64,000 nt of DNA from CALKJP01 sp046299555 (GCA_046299555.1 JBKBHS010000003.1:310001-374000), one strand, 5' to 3'; shown: positions 49,943 to 59,354, numbered from the stretch's first letter. Made by a program: numbers and translations. The notes: generated by a model from the sequence alone, not told the origin.

Positions 49943-51007
49943 ATGAGTACACAATCAAAAGATATTCTCAAAATTTTTAATACGCGAAGAATTATTCTGG
50001 CTATTGTTTTAGGTCTGAGTGCAGCATCATACATGCTCTATAAAAATTTTGACAAAAATGCCTTTTTAAATATTCATTGGGGATGGGAAGCTATGTTTTG
50101 GCTATTTATGGCAATACTCATGATGATTTTACGCGACTTAGGATATATGATTCGAATACGCATTTTATCGGATAAATTGATTAATTGGCGACATTCGTTT
50201 GATGTAATAATGCTTTGGGAATTTGCATCCAGTATTACGCCATCGGTTGTTGGAGGCTCTGCAGTTGCCATGTTTATTATTAATAAAGAAGGAATTAATC
50301 TTGGTAAAAGTTCAGCCATTGTGCTTATAACCGCACTAATGGATGAATTGTTCTTTGTTTTAATGGTTCCAATATTATTCATACTTGTTGGTTCAAGCGA
50401 TTTATTTCCGTTAAGTTTAAGCATGAATTTGATGGGTATGGAATTAAATACAAAAGGAATGTTCTTTTTAAGCTACATCATTATTATGATATATGTAGTA
50501 ATAATATTTTATGCATTGGTATTTAAGCCACGCGGCTTTAAGTGGATTTTACTCTGGTTATTTAAACTTCCATTTTTACGCAAATGGAGAATAAATGCAG
50601 CAAAAACCGGACAAGAAATGGTTGAAGCATCTAAAGAAATTCGATCTAAACCATTTTCTCATTGGATAAAAGCCTTTGTTGCAACATCATTATCATGGAC
50701 AGCAAGATATTGGGTAGTAAACTTTTTAATACTTGCATTTGCTACAGCAGGCAGTGGTTTTTCTTGGGCTGATAATTTATTAATTTATGCCCGACAACTT
50801 GTAATGTGGATTGTAATGTTGGTGAGTCCGACTCCGGGAGGAAGCGGTATTGCCGAAATTGCTTTCTCAGGTTTTTTAAAAGATTTTACCCCGGCAGGAT
50901 TAGACAGTGCTCTAGGCTTATTATGGCGTTTAATTTCGTATTATCCTTATTTATTTATCGGTGCAATTATTTTACCACGTTGGGTTAGAAGAGTGTTTAG
51001 CAACTAA
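49943..51007 (+). CDS. UPF0104 / flippase-like integral membrane protein
   Basis: A 354-residue polytopic membrane protein of the group related to the lysyl-phosphatidylglycerol synthase membrane domain. Seven or eight TM segments run from RRIILAIVLGLSAASYMLYK to YYPYLFIGAIILPRWVRRVF. Family motifs are the SITPSVVGGSAVAMFII stretch (the P-x-x-x-G-G loop) and VSPTPGGSGIAEIAFSGF near the end. Members move or modify lipid-linked sugars or phospholipids; no catalytic domain is fused here. It shares 4 nt with the convergent GT9 gene and borders an LPS-type glycosyltransferase pair, so an envelope role is likely. Confidence 0.84.
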   Translation: MSTQSKDILKIFNTRRIILAIVLGLSAASYMLYKNFDKNAFLNIHWGWEAMFWLFMAILMMILRDLGYMIRIRILSDKLINWRHSFDVIMLWEFASSITPSVVGGSAVAMFIINKEGINLGKSSAIVLITALMDELFFVLMVPILFILVGSSDLFPLSLSMNLMGMELNTKGMFFLSYIIIMIYVVIIFYALVFKPRGFKWILLWLFKLPFLRKWRINAAKTGQEMVEASKEIRSKPFSHWIKAFVATSLSWTARYWVVNFLILAFATAGSGFSWADNLLIYARQLVMWIVMLVSPTPGGSGIAEIAFSGFLKDFTPAGLDSALGLLWRLISYYPYLFIGAIILPRWVRRVFSN

Positions 51008-52011
51008 GCAATCGAATTTAAATATGAAGCAACTTCATTTGCCTGTATAGCTGTTATACAAGCACAGTTTTGAGATTTTTTACAATCATTACAGGTTTTG
51101 TCCAACACAAAAACTTTTGTCTTTTTTCCGATAGGAGCCCATCTTCCGGGATGTATAGGACGCATAGGAGCATAAATTCCCAAGGCGTGTTTGCCAAGCA
51201 TTGCAGCAATGTGCAAAGGACCCGTACTTGCTGCCAACAATGCATCACATTGATCTATAAATGCAATAAATTCATTTAAATTTAGCTTTCCGCTAATATC
51301 ATACACATTGTTTTTGTTGATATTTAGCTTATCAGAAAACCTCTTTTTATCATCTGCGGTTCCGCTAATAAAAATGGAGAATTTTTCTTCCGGCAAAAGT
51401 TCTATTAAACGATTAAAATTATCAAATCCCCATTCGCGTGCGCTTCCCTTCGAACATGGATGTATTATTAGATTAAACTTTTTACTTTCGATTAATCTAA
51501 AAACATCAGGATAGTTTAATAACTCTTTTGATTTTACATGATAAAAATTAGCTAATTCTTCTAACGAAGGTAGTTCTTCAATGCCTAATGGTTTAAGCAT
51601 TTTTAAATTTAATTGTGCTTCATGTAAATCGGAATTTTTGCGAGTATAATTTAGCAACTTATTACAGTAGATTAAATTGTACCATCTGCGGGCTGTAGCA
51701 ATACGATATTTAATTTTGGCTTTTTTGGCAACAGATGCTATTTCTTTGTTAGGGAATACATGAATTATTACATCCGCATCGAGTTTTTTAAATAATGTTA
51801 CAACATCGTTTTCATTTTTTATTTCATCCCAGCATAAAACTTTATCAACATCAGATGAGCATCGTATAACAGGCTCAGTATATTTTTGAGCTAAAAAAGT
51901 GATTCTCACATTGGGGAAATAACTCTTTAAAATACCTGCCATTGGAAGTGTTAACACCACGTCACCAATACTATCTGTACGCGAAATGATAATATGTTGA
52001 GGCATTATCAT
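51004..52011 (-). CDS. Glycosyltransferase family 9 (heptosyltransferase-like)
   Basis: A 335-residue GT9 enzyme that would transfer a sugar such as heptose to the LPS core. The N-terminal half has IIISRTDSIGDVVLTLPMAG, and the donor-site half has LIIHPCSKGSAREWGFDNFN and ALLAASTGPLHIAAMLGKHA, the classic TGPLH motif. A CNDCKKSQNCACI stretch near the C-terminus carries four cysteines, as often seen in Bacteroidota homologues. It overlaps the GT2 gene by 4 nt and is translated with it. The sugar it adds is not determinable. Confidence 0.9.
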   Translation of the reverse strand: MIMPQHIIISRTDSIGDVVLTLPMAGILKSYFPNVRITFLAQKYTEPVIRCSSDVDKVLCWDEIKNENDVVTLFKKLDADVIIHVFPNKEIASVAKKAKIKYRIATARRWYNLIYCNKLLNYTRKNSDLHEAQLNLKMLKPLGIEELPSLEELANFYHVKSKELLNYPDVFRLIESKKFNLIIHPCSKGSAREWGFDNFNRLIELLPEEKFSIFISGTADDKKRFSDKLNINKNNVYDISGKLNLNEFIAFIDQCDALLAASTGPLHIAAMLGKHALGIYAPMRPIHPGRWAPIGKKTKVFVLDKTCNDCKKSQNCACITAIQANEVASYLNSIA

Positions 52012-52757
52012 TTTTGTAAGGCTTTTAATTTTTTGTATTTCAGATAAACTGCTTTGGCTGAAAGCACGGAAATAATATAACCATGATAACCATCCATTAC
52101 GCCCAATTGCAAAAAATAAGTTTTAATAAATTTAAAAATCGGGCTTAAATACAATTTTACAAAATCGGCTTTTTTGCCTTGTGCAAACATTTTTTGTGCA
52201 TGCAAATCGGAATATTTTTCAATACGCTCACGGTGCTCTTCTTCGGTATAGTATGAATAGTGGTTTAAATTGCCATTTAGAAATTTTATAGAAACATCGC
52301 TATCTAATTTTAATTCCTCATGCACGTAATCACCTTCCCATCTTGCTTTTCCTTTAGGGAATAAGCGCACCTTCGTATCAGGATACCAACCACAATGTTT
52401 TATCCAAAAGCCACAATAATTGGTAAGACGATTAAAGGCATAAGCTCCTTTTAAATTTTCTTTTTCTTTTAAAATAGCATACGCTAATTCATCCGTAACT
52501 TCTTCATCGGCATCAAGCGATAAAATATAACCATACGAAGCTTGCTCATTAGCATAATTTTTACTTTTTGAATATCCTTCCCATGCACGCTCTATAAAAC
52601 GCACTTTTGGATATCTAAAACAAATATCGGCTGTAGCATCAGTTGAATAAGAATCAAGCACTATTATTTCATCAGCTACTTTCAAAGCCGATTCGATGCA
52701 TCGAGCAATATTTTTTTCTTCGTTATAGGTAATTATTACAGCCGAAATTTTATCCAT
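52008..52757 (-). CDS. Glycosyltransferase family 2 (WaaE/KdtX-like)
   Basis: A 249-residue GT-A fold enzyme: ISAVIITYNEEKNIARCIES is the nucleotide-binding start, SLDADEEVTDEL contains the DxD-like metal site, and CGWYPDTKVRLFPKGKARWE is typical of the WaaE-like group that decorates LPS core. The C-terminus has a hydrophobic stretch (LYLSPIFKFIKTYFLQLGVM) that would dock to the membrane. It is the first gene of the GT2-GT9 pair. Its ATG stands 4 nt after a perfect -7 box, so it is probably made from a leaderless transcript. Confidence 0.9.
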   Translation of the reverse strand: MDKISAVIITYNEEKNIARCIESALKVADEIIVLDSYSTDATADICFRYPKVRFIERAWEGYSKSKNYANEQASYGYILSLDADEEVTDELAYAILKEKENLKGAYAFNRLTNYCGFWIKHCGWYPDTKVRLFPKGKARWEGDYVHEELKLDSDVSIKFLNGNLNHYSYYTEEEHRERIEKYSDLHAQKMFAQGKKADFVKLYLSPIFKFIKTYFLQLGVMDGYHGYIISVLSAKAVYLKYKKLKALQK

Positions 52758-52761
52758 ACAA

Positions 52762-52769
52762 CAAAGTTA
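52762..52769 (-). promoter_or_regulatory. -7 box TAACTTTG placed 4 nt before the GT2 start
   Basis: CAAAGTTA on the plus strand; exact TAnnTTTG on the minus strand, with only ACAA (plus-strand reading) between it and the ATG at 52757. Confidence 0.65.
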
Positions 52770-52816
52770 ATGATTAAATAATATGCTGATGTAATAAGTA
52801 TTTTACAAAGCTTAAT

Positions 52817-52824
52817 TATTTTTG
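52817..52824 (+). promoter_or_regulatory. -7 box TATTTTTG of marC
   Basis: Exact TAnnTTTG match 10 nt before the ATG at 52835; the ATG at 52844 in the same frame would leave a longer leader. Confidence 0.6.
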
Positions 52825-52834
52825 CACCGTTAAA

Positions 52835-53482
52835 ATGTATAGTATGAACATAGATATTCAGTTTGCATTAGTTTGTTTTACCACATTTATTACCATTATA
52901 AATCCGCTAAGTGTAATGCCGGTTTTTATGACTATGACCGCATCGCTAAATGAATTTCAAAAAAAGAAAGTAGCCAAAAAAGCCATAATTACTGCATTAC
53001 TCACCATGTTGTTATTTGCATTTTCAGGCCAATTGATTTTTAAGTTTTTTTCTATTACCGTTAATAGCTTTAGAATAGTAGGTGGTATTATCTTTTTTAT
53101 GATGGGCTGGGATATGCTGCAAGCTCGATTAATAAGAACTAAAATGGATAATGAAAGTGTGAGAGAATATGTGAGCGATATTTCAATAACTCCTTTGGGT
53201 ATTCCAATGATTTGTGGACCCGGAGCAATTACCAACTCCATTATATTAATGGAAGATGCCGATACTATTCTAAAAAAAATTACCCTAATTGCAATAATGA
53301 TTTTTGTACTTTGGATTACCTACATAGTTTTATTAGGTGCTGCAAAAATTACCAAAACACTTGGCGATACCGGAAACAAAGTAATGATGCGTTTAATGGG
53401 ATTGATTGTAATGGTTATTGCTATTGAATTTTTCTTTAGTGGGTTAAGCCCTATTTTAAAAGGTATATTTTTAAATCCATAA
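52835..53482 (+). CDS. MarC-family membrane protein
   Basis: A 215-residue membrane protein with six hydrophobic segments: IQFALVCFTTFITIINPLSV, then ITALLTMLLFAFSGQLIF, FRIVGGIIFFMMGWDMLQAR, TPLGIPMICGPGAITNSIIL (the conserved P-GPGAI loop), a long central segment and LMGLIVMVIAIEFFFSGL at the end. MarC proteins are widespread and their function remains unknown; the old link to multiple antibiotic resistance was withdrawn. The stop abuts the truB stop with no spare base (53482/53483). Start 52835 or 52844 is undecided. Confidence 0.87.
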   Translation: MYSMNIDIQFALVCFTTFITIINPLSVMPVFMTMTASLNEFQKKKVAKKAIITALLTMLLFAFSGQLIFKFFSITVNSFRIVGGIIFFMMGWDMLQARLIRTKMDNESVREYVSDISITPLGIPMICGPGAITNSIILMEDADTILKKITLIAIMIFVLWITYIVLLGAAKITKTLGDTGNKVMMRLMGLIVMVIAIEFFFSGLSPILKGIFLNP

Positions 53483-54166
53483 TTAAAATTGTTCAATAGC
53501 TTCAATTAAACGTTCTATTGTATAAGCGTTTTCAACGGCAAATTCGCCAATTTTAGTTCTACGAAGTGAGGTTAAATGGGCTCCGGAATTTAATGCTATT
53601 CCAAAATCGTGAGCTATTGAACGAATATATGTTCCTTTGCTGCAAACTATTCTAAAATCAACATCAGGTAAATTAATGTTGGTCAAATCAAAAGTCTCAA
53701 TTGTAACTTTACGTGCGGGCATTTCTACATCATCACCTCTGCGAGCTGCTTCATAAGCTCTTTCTCCATCTATTTTCTTGGCAGAAAAAATGGGCGGCTT
53801 TTGCATAATTTCTCCTGTTAAACTTTTAGTCGTATTTAAAAGCAGCTCTTCATCTAAATGCTCAGTTGGAAAAGTCTGATTGATTTCAGTTTCTAAATCG
53901 TAAGAAGGAGTTGTAGCGCCAATGCGAATTGTTCCGATATACTCTTTTTTTTGATTTTGATAGCTTTCAATATTCTTAGTTTCTTTTCCCGTACATATTA
54001 TTAATAAGCCGGAAGCAAGCGGATCAAGCGTTCCGGCATGTCCCACTTTAATTTTATTTATTCCTAATTTTTTTCGAATATGCCAACGGATATGATCCAC
54101 TACACGAAATGATGTCCAGCCTAATGGCTTATCAATCAACAAAACCTCTCCTTTAACAAAATCCAT
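53483..54166 (-). CDS. truB: tRNA pseudouridine(55) synthase TruB
   Basis: Makes pseudouridine at position 55 of the tRNA T-loop. The 227 residues hold the catalytic Asp48 in VGHAGTLDPLASGLLI, after the substrate-binding LIDKPLGWTSFRVVDHIR. The middle has EIMQKPPIFSAKKIDGERAY, and RIVCSKGTYIRSIAHDFG is the conserved later motif. It lacks the C-terminal PUA extension, so it is the short type usual in Bacteroidota. It ends the ftsX-DUF3098-uppP-truB run, 47 nt after uppP. Confidence 0.95.
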   Translation of the reverse strand: MDFVKGEVLLIDKPLGWTSFRVVDHIRWHIRKKLGINKIKVGHAGTLDPLASGLLIICTGKETKNIESYQNQKKEYIGTIRIGATTPSYDLETEINQTFPTEHLDEELLLNTTKSLTGEIMQKPPIFSAKKIDGERAYEAARRGDDVEMPARKVTIETFDLTNINLPDVDFRIVCSKGTYIRSIAHDFGIALNSGAHLTSLRRTKIGEFAVENAYTIERLIEAIEQF

Positions 54167-54213
54167 TATTTAAAATCCTCAATTTAAAAATAGGTATAAG
54201 CGAAAAATAAGCA

Positions 54214-54999
54214 TTACATTTCTAAACCAATGGAATAGGCTAAAATTAGAAATAGCATTCCCAGTATGATACGATAATAACCAAAGTGTTTAAAACCATA
54301 TTTGGTTAAAAAGGCTATAAATCCTTTTACAGCAACAATAGCAACAATAAATGCTACTAATGCTCCAATTAATAATATAGTAATATCATCTGAATGAATA
54401 TTGTCTTTCTCTTTCAGCAAATCATAACCTGATGCAGCAAACATGGTTGGTATAGCTAATAAAAAACTAAACTCTGCCGCCTGTTTTCTATCAAAGCCGG
54501 AAAAAACTCCACCAAAAATTGTTGCGGCAGCCCTCGACACTCCCGGTATCATTGATAAACATTGTATCAATCCTATTTTAAATGCACCGCTGTAAGATAT
54601 ATCTTCTATATCCTTATACTCTGATTTTTTTTCTTCGCTCCATTTGTCAAGCAATACTAATATTACTCCTCCAATAATTAACGAAACACTTACTGTAAAA
54701 GGATTAAACAAATAATGCTTAATGGTTTTATAAGCTAAAAAACCAATAATTCCCGTTGGCAAAAAAGCAACAAAAAGTTTTGTGTAAATATTTATTCCTA
54801 CAAAAAAACGTTTGATGTATAATAACAATACAGCCATAATAGCTCCCAGCTGAATTACAATTTCAAAGGTTTTGGCAAATTCCTTATCCTGAATATCCAT
54901 TAGTGAATCTGCCAGAATCATATGTCCGGTAGAAGAAACAGGAAGAAACTCTGTTAAGCCTTCAATTATGGCAATTATAATTGCTTGAATAATACTCAT
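54214..54999 (-). CDS. uppP: Undecaprenyl-diphosphatase UppP
   Basis: Recycles undecaprenyl pyrophosphate to undecaprenyl phosphate for cell-wall and polysaccharide synthesis, and its loss sensitises to bacitracin. The 261-residue membrane protein has motif 1 EGLTEFLPVSSTGHMIL and motif 2 MIPGVSRAAATIFGG; the catalytic Ser/Glu and Arg are in place, although the usual SGAT is AAAT here. Eight hydrophobic segments run to the end (IILGMLFLILAYSIGLEM). It sits 13 nt after the DUF3098 gene in the ftsX cluster. Confidence 0.93.
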   Translation of the reverse strand: MSIIQAIIIAIIEGLTEFLPVSSTGHMILADSLMDIQDKEFAKTFEIVIQLGAIMAVLLLYIKRFFVGINIYTKLFVAFLPTGIIGFLAYKTIKHYLFNPFTVSVSLIIGGVILVLLDKWSEEKKSEYKDIEDISYSGAFKIGLIQCLSMIPGVSRAAATIFGGVFSGFDRKQAAEFSFLLAIPTMFAASGYDLLKEKDNIHSDDITILLIGALVAFIVAIVAVKGFIAFLTKYGFKHFGYYRIILGMLFLILAYSIGLEM

Positions 55000-55012
55000 T
55001 TAAAAGTCTTGC

Positions 55013-55252
55013 TTATTGCTTACTTTTTGGAGTATATAAAATTGCTACAACTTCAATGGCAAAGCCTAAAAGAATTACAATAGGAGCTAATGTTAATCTG
55101 CGAAAACTGAAAATTTCTTCCGAAAACACATTAGGGTCGTCAGAACCGCCTCCCATCATTAGCAAATAGCCAATAGCGATTACGGCAATGCCCACCAACA
55201 TAATGATAAAGTTGATGCGCTCAAATGGAAATGAATATAACTTTTTTGACAT
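55013..55252 (-). CDS. DUF3098 family small membrane protein
   Basis: A 79-residue membrane protein with two TM helices: PFERINFIIMLVGIAVIAIG and LAPIVILLGFAIEVVAILYT, joined by GGGSDDPNVFSEEIFSFRRL, the family hallmark. Function is not known. The family is found almost only in Bacteroidota, always near ftsX and uppP, as here (6 nt and 13 nt gaps). That constant position suggests a part in septal cell-wall work, but there is no direct evidence. Confidence 0.9.
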   Translation of the reverse strand: MSKKLYSFPFERINFIIMLVGIAVIAIGYLLMMGGGSDDPNVFSEEIFSFRRLTLAPIVILLGFAIEVVAILYTPKSKQ

Positions 55253-55258
55253 AATTAA

Positions 55259-56134
55259 TTAATATAAATCATCAGTTTTTAAACGTAAATATTTTCTAAC
55301 AGCTAAGTAGGTAGAAAACCATGAAATTAATACTCCCAGTAATATTACAAAAACAAATAAAATGCCTATTAATTTTTCATCTTGTAAAAACAATAATTCA
55401 GGAATTTCGCGTTGTGCTAAATATAAAACACCTACCAATAAGGCTACCGCTATAATTCCTGCATATATGCCTTGCATAATTCCTTTTATTACAAAAGGCC
55501 TTCGTATAAAACTTTTTGTTGCCCCAACTAATTGCATGCTTTTAATTAAAAATCGTTTGGAATATATAGATAATCGAATGGTATTATTTATTAACGCTAT
55601 AGAAATAACCAACAACAAAGCACTAAAACCAAGCATTACTAAACTTATTTTTTTGATATTTTCATTTACCATGCTAATTAATGATTTCTGATAAATCACT
55701 TCTTTTACTTTGGTATTCGATAATAAATCACGCTCAATCCATGCAATACTATCATTATTGGCATACTCGGCTTTTAAACGAACTTCGATAGAGGCAAGCA
55801 ATGGATTATATCCCAAAAAAGAAATAAAATCTTCACCTAAATCATTCTTTAATGACTCTGCCGCCTTCTCTTTAGTTATATATTCCGTAGATTTTACATA
55901 ATTCGCAGCATCTAATGATTTTTGAAGTTGAACAATATCTACTTCTTTCACATTTTCTTTCAATATAATTGAAAAACCAATGTTTTCTTTTACATAATCA
56001 GAAAGCTTTTTTGCATGAAGCACAATTAATCCTAAGGTACCTAACATAAACAATACTAAACTAATACTTATAACAGTTGAAAAGTAGGACGATTGTGCTT
56101 TTCTACGGGCATATTTTTCGTTTCCAATTGCCAT
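55259..56134 (-). CDS. ftsX: Cell division ABC-type permease FtsX
   Basis: FtsX with the ATPase FtsE controls septal peptidoglycan hydrolases. The 291 residues show TM1 (STVISISLVLFMLGTLGLIV), a periplasmic loop (about 40-165) with FISFLGYNPLLASIEVRLKA, and three C-terminal TM segments with VMLGFSALLLVISIALINNT and SMQLVGATKSFIRRPFVIKG, the FtsX turn motif. ftsE is not adjacent; ftsX heads the run with DUF3098, uppP and truB. TTAACTTAG just before it is a possible non-consensus -7 box. Confidence 0.93.
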   Translation of the reverse strand: MAIGNEKYARRKAQSSYFSTVISISLVLFMLGTLGLIVLHAKKLSDYVKENIGFSIILKENVKEVDIVQLQKSLDAANYVKSTEYITKEKAAESLKNDLGEDFISFLGYNPLLASIEVRLKAEYANNDSIAWIERDLLSNTKVKEVIYQKSLISMVNENIKKISLVMLGFSALLLVISIALINNTIRLSIYSKRFLIKSMQLVGATKSFIRRPFVIKGIMQGIYAGIIAVALLVGVLYLAQREIPELLFLQDEKLIGILFVFVILLGVLISWFSTYLAVRKYLRLKTDDLY

Positions 56135-56274
56135 TTATAATTAAAATTTTTTTGAGCGACTAAGTTAATAAAAAAAACAGGGGTAAAAAGTTTTAATGAA
56201 TTATGCCCCGTTAAAAAGGGTTAACGCTATATTTTGTAACTTCGGCAACTCAATAAAAGAATAGCATTTGCATT

Positions 56275-59106
56275 ATGGAATACAATTTCAGAGAAATAGA
56301 ACAAAAGTGGCAAAAATACTGGGCAGAAAATAAAACTTACAAAGCTTTTGAAAGCAGCGATAAGCCAAAATATTATGTATTAGACATGTTTCCTTATCCA
56401 TCAGGTGCAGGTCTGCATGTGGGGCATCCATTAGGATATATAGCTTCTGATATCATTGCGCGATATAAGCGACATAAGGGATATAATGTATTGCACCCAA
56501 TGGGCTTCGATAGCTTTGGATTACCTGCTGAGCAATATGCCATTCAAACAGGACAACATCCTGCCATTACAACAGAACAAAACATTAAAAGATACCGCGA
56601 ACAATTAGATAAAATAGGACTTTCATTCGATTGGGATCGAGAAGTTCGCACCAGCGACCCCAATTACTATAAATGGACACAATGGATATTTCTGAAACTT
56701 TTCAACTCCTGGTATAATCCTGAAACAGATAAAGCTGAACCTATTGAAACTTTAATCGAAAAATTTAAAAACCTCTCCCCTAACTCCTCTCCACAAGTAG
56801 AAGGGAACAATAGTTACTTTCTAATACCGGATATTTTAAAAACTAAACACTGGAATGAACTTTCAGAAAAAGAACAATCGGATGTATTAATGGAATATCG
56901 CTTAGCTTATTTAAGTGAAGCGTATGTAAACTGGTGTCCGGCATTGGGAACCGTATTGGCCAATGACGAAGTAAAAGACGGAGTAAGTGAACGTGGTGGA
57001 CATCCGGTAGAACGAAAATTAATGAAACAATGGAGCTTGCGCATAACAGCTTATGCAGAAAGATTGTTAAAAGGATTAGAAACCATTGACTGGAGCGAAA
57101 GTATAAAAGAAGCTCAAAGAAATTGGATTGGCCGATCAGAAGGTACAAGTTTAAAATTTGAAATTGATGGCCATAATGGCTTTATAGAAGTTTTTACTAC
57201 CCGACCTGACACGATTTATGGAGTAAGTTATTTAACCCTCGCCCCTGAACATGACCTTATTGAAAAAATTACAACAACACCGCAAAAAGAAAGAGTAGAT
57301 GCTTATGTGAGCTATGCTAAAAATCGCAGCGAACGCGAAAGACAAGCCGATGTAAAAAAAGTAACAGGTGAATTTACCGGAGCTTTTGCCATTCATCCTT
57401 TTACAGGAAAAAAAATTCCAATTTGGGTGGGAGACTATGTTTTAGCAGGATATGGAACAGGTGCGGTAATGGCTGTGCCTGCACATGATGAAAGAGATTT
57501 TGCATTTGCTCAACATTTTGAAAAAGAATTAACTCAACAACTTGGTCACAGTCCTTTTCAAAAAGTTGTTTTAAGTAATGAAGAAATTAATAACAATCCT
57601 AATCATACTCAAGAGGAAAATATTTGTTATGCTGCAAAAGAAGGCACTATTATTAACTCTGATTTTTTAAATGGACTTGAAGTTAAAGAAGCCATTAAAG
57701 CAGCTATTAAAGAAATTGAAAAAAGAAATTTAGGAAAAGGCAAAATAAACTATCGTTTGCGTGATGCAGTATTTGGGCGCCAGCGCTATTGGGGAGAACC
57801 AATTCCGATTTATTACGATAATGGTATTCCTAAAGCAGTTGCAGAAAAAGATTTGCCTGTTGTGCTTCCTGAAGTTGATAAATATTTACCAACCGAAGAT
57901 GGCGAGCCTCCATTAGCAAGAGCTTCAGAAAAATGGAAATATCAAGATAAATACGATTACGAATTTACTACTATGCCCGGTTGGGCCGGTAGCTCCTGGT
58001 ATTATTTGCGCTACATGGATCCCCAAAATGCAAATGAATTTGTTTCTAAAAATGCAGCAGAATACTGGAAAGAAATTGACTTATACATAGGCGGTGCCGA
58101 GCATGCCACAGGGCACTTATTGTATTTCCGTTTTTGGACAAAATTTTTGAAAGACCTGGGATATATCTCCATTGAAGAACCGGCCAGAAAATTGATTAAT
58201 CAGGGGATGATACAAGGAACATCGGCTATTATTTATAGAGCAAACGGAACAAACAAAATAGTTTCAAAGGGATTAATAAACAATTATGAAACTACACCTA
58301 TTCATATAGATGTAAATATTGTAAATAATAGTGAAGTTGATATTGAAGAATTAAAAAAATGGAGAGATGATTTTGTAAATGCTGAATTTGAATTAGAAAA
58401 TGGAAAACTAATTTGCCATCACGAAATAGAAAAAATGAGTAAACGTTGGTTTAATGTTGTAACACCGGATAGTATATGCGAAAAATACGGAGCCGACACT
58501 TTGCGTTTATACGAAATGTTTTTAGGTCCGCTGGAGCAGCATAAACCATGGAACACAAATGGAATTACAGGTGTACACAATTTCTTAAAAAAACTATGGC
58601 GTTTATACCATCATGAAAATGGAATTTCTAACGAACCAGCTACAAAAGCAGAATTAAAAGCATTGCATAAATGCATAAAAAAGGTAAACGAAGATATTGA
58701 GCGATTCTCCTTTAATACTTCGGTGAGTAATTTTATGATTTGTGTAAATGAATTAAGCGATCTAAAATGCAATAAACGCGAAATTTTAGAACCGCTTATT
58801 ATTTTAATTTCTCCTTATGCTCCGCATATTGCCGAAGAACTGTGGAGCAAATTAGGTCATAACGAAAGCATTGAATATGCCGTATATCCCGAACATAATG
58901 AAGCTTATTTAACAGAAGATAATTTTAACTATCCGGTTTCATTTAATGGAAAAATGCGTTTTAATATGGAACTGCCTGTAACTTTTTCTCCAAAAGAAGT
59001 AGAAGAAGCCGTATTAAGCGCACCACAAGCACAAAAATGGTTAGAAGGCAAAACTCCTAAAAAGGTAATAGTTGTTCCTAAAAAAATTGTAAATATTGTA
59101 CTGTAA
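56275..59106 (+). CDS. leuS: Leucyl-tRNA synthetase
   Basis: Charges tRNA-Leu. The 943 residues carry the class I HIGH equivalent HVGH (48-51) in YPSGAGLHVGHPLGY, the editing domain with TTRPDTIYG, the GWAGSSWYYLRYMDP region, and KMSK at 720-723. The family's usual C-terminal domain ends VPKKIVNIVL. Residues 166-178 (NLSPNSSPQVEGN) look foreign: they come from a C/T-rich dispersed repeat read in frame, in a linker where other LeuRS vary, so the enzyme should still work. It is divergent from ftsX and followed by a DUF1653 gene. A TTTG lies exactly 4 nt before the ATG, but its TA is one base too far for a perfect box. Confidence 0.95.
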   Translation: MEYNFREIEQKWQKYWAENKTYKAFESSDKPKYYVLDMFPYPSGAGLHVGHPLGYIASDIIARYKRHKGYNVLHPMGFDSFGLPAEQYAIQTGQHPAITTEQNIKRYREQLDKIGLSFDWDREVRTSDPNYYKWTQWIFLKLFNSWYNPETDKAEPIETLIEKFKNLSPNSSPQVEGNNSYFLIPDILKTKHWNELSEKEQSDVLMEYRLAYLSEAYVNWCPALGTVLANDEVKDGVSERGGHPVERKLMKQWSLRITAYAERLLKGLETIDWSESIKEAQRNWIGRSEGTSLKFEIDGHNGFIEVFTTRPDTIYGVSYLTLAPEHDLIEKITTTPQKERVDAYVSYAKNRSERERQADVKKVTGEFTGAFAIHPFTGKKIPIWVGDYVLAGYGTGAVMAVPAHDERDFAFAQHFEKELTQQLGHSPFQKVVLSNEEINNNPNHTQEENICYAAKEGTIINSDFLNGLEVKEAIKAAIKEIEKRNLGKGKINYRLRDAVFGRQRYWGEPIPIYYDNGIPKAVAEKDLPVVLPEVDKYLPTEDGEPPLARASEKWKYQDKYDYEFTTMPGWAGSSWYYLRYMDPQNANEFVSKNAAEYWKEIDLYIGGAEHATGHLLYFRFWTKFLKDLGYISIEEPARKLINQGMIQGTSAIIYRANGTNKIVSKGLINNYETTPIHIDVNIVNNSEVDIEELKKWRDDFVNAEFELENGKLICHHEIEKMSKRWFNVVTPDSICEKYGADTLRLYEMFLGPLEQHKPWNTNGITGVHNFLKKLWRLYHHENGISNEPATKAELKALHKCIKKVNEDIERFSFNTSVSNFMICVNELSDLKCNKREILEPLIILISPYAPHIAEELWSKLGHNESIEYAVYPEHNEAYLTEDNFNYPVSFNGKMRFNMELPVTFSPKEVEEAVLSAPQAQKWLEGKTPKKVIVVPKKIVNIVL
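56770..56807 (+). repeat. Dispersed repeat inserted in frame within leuS
   Basis: About 38 bp (starting ACCTCTCCCCTAACTCCTC, ending near AGAAGGGAAC) with C/T-rich then G/A-rich halves. It encodes NLSPNSSPQVEG in residues 166-177 and uses Leu and Ser codons (CTC, TCC) that are rare elsewhere in leuS. The length keeps the frame. Confidence 0.7.
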
Positions 59107-59120
59107 ATTTCATTTATAAA

Positions 59121-59354
59121 ATGAAAATAAATAAAGGTATTTACAAACATTATAAAGGAAAGCTATACGAAGTAATTGGCTTTGCACGCCATAGTGAAAC
59201 GCTGGAAGAAATGGTTGTTTACAAAGCTTTATATGAAAACGAAGGAGATAATTTATGGGTTCGTCCTTTGGAAATGTTTACCGAAGAAATTACAATTGAT
59301 GGTGTAACATTAAAACGATTTGAGTTTATCCCAAATTATGCATCAGGAGTGTAA
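59121..59354 (+). CDS. DUF1653 family protein
   Basis: A 77-residue protein starting MKINKGIYKHYKGKLYEVIG and FARHSETLEEMVVYKALYE, the family's characteristic core (K-G-x-YKHYKG and a SxE motif), and ending LKRFEFIPNYASGV. DUF1653 is a small SH3-like domain of unknown function found alone or fused to other enzymes in many phyla. It begins 15 nt after leuS and is probably co-transcribed. No partner suggests its role. Confidence 0.88.
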   Translation: MKINKGIYKHYKGKLYEVIGFARHSETLEEMVVYKALYENEGDNLWVRPLEMFTEEITIDGVTLKRFEFIPNYASGV

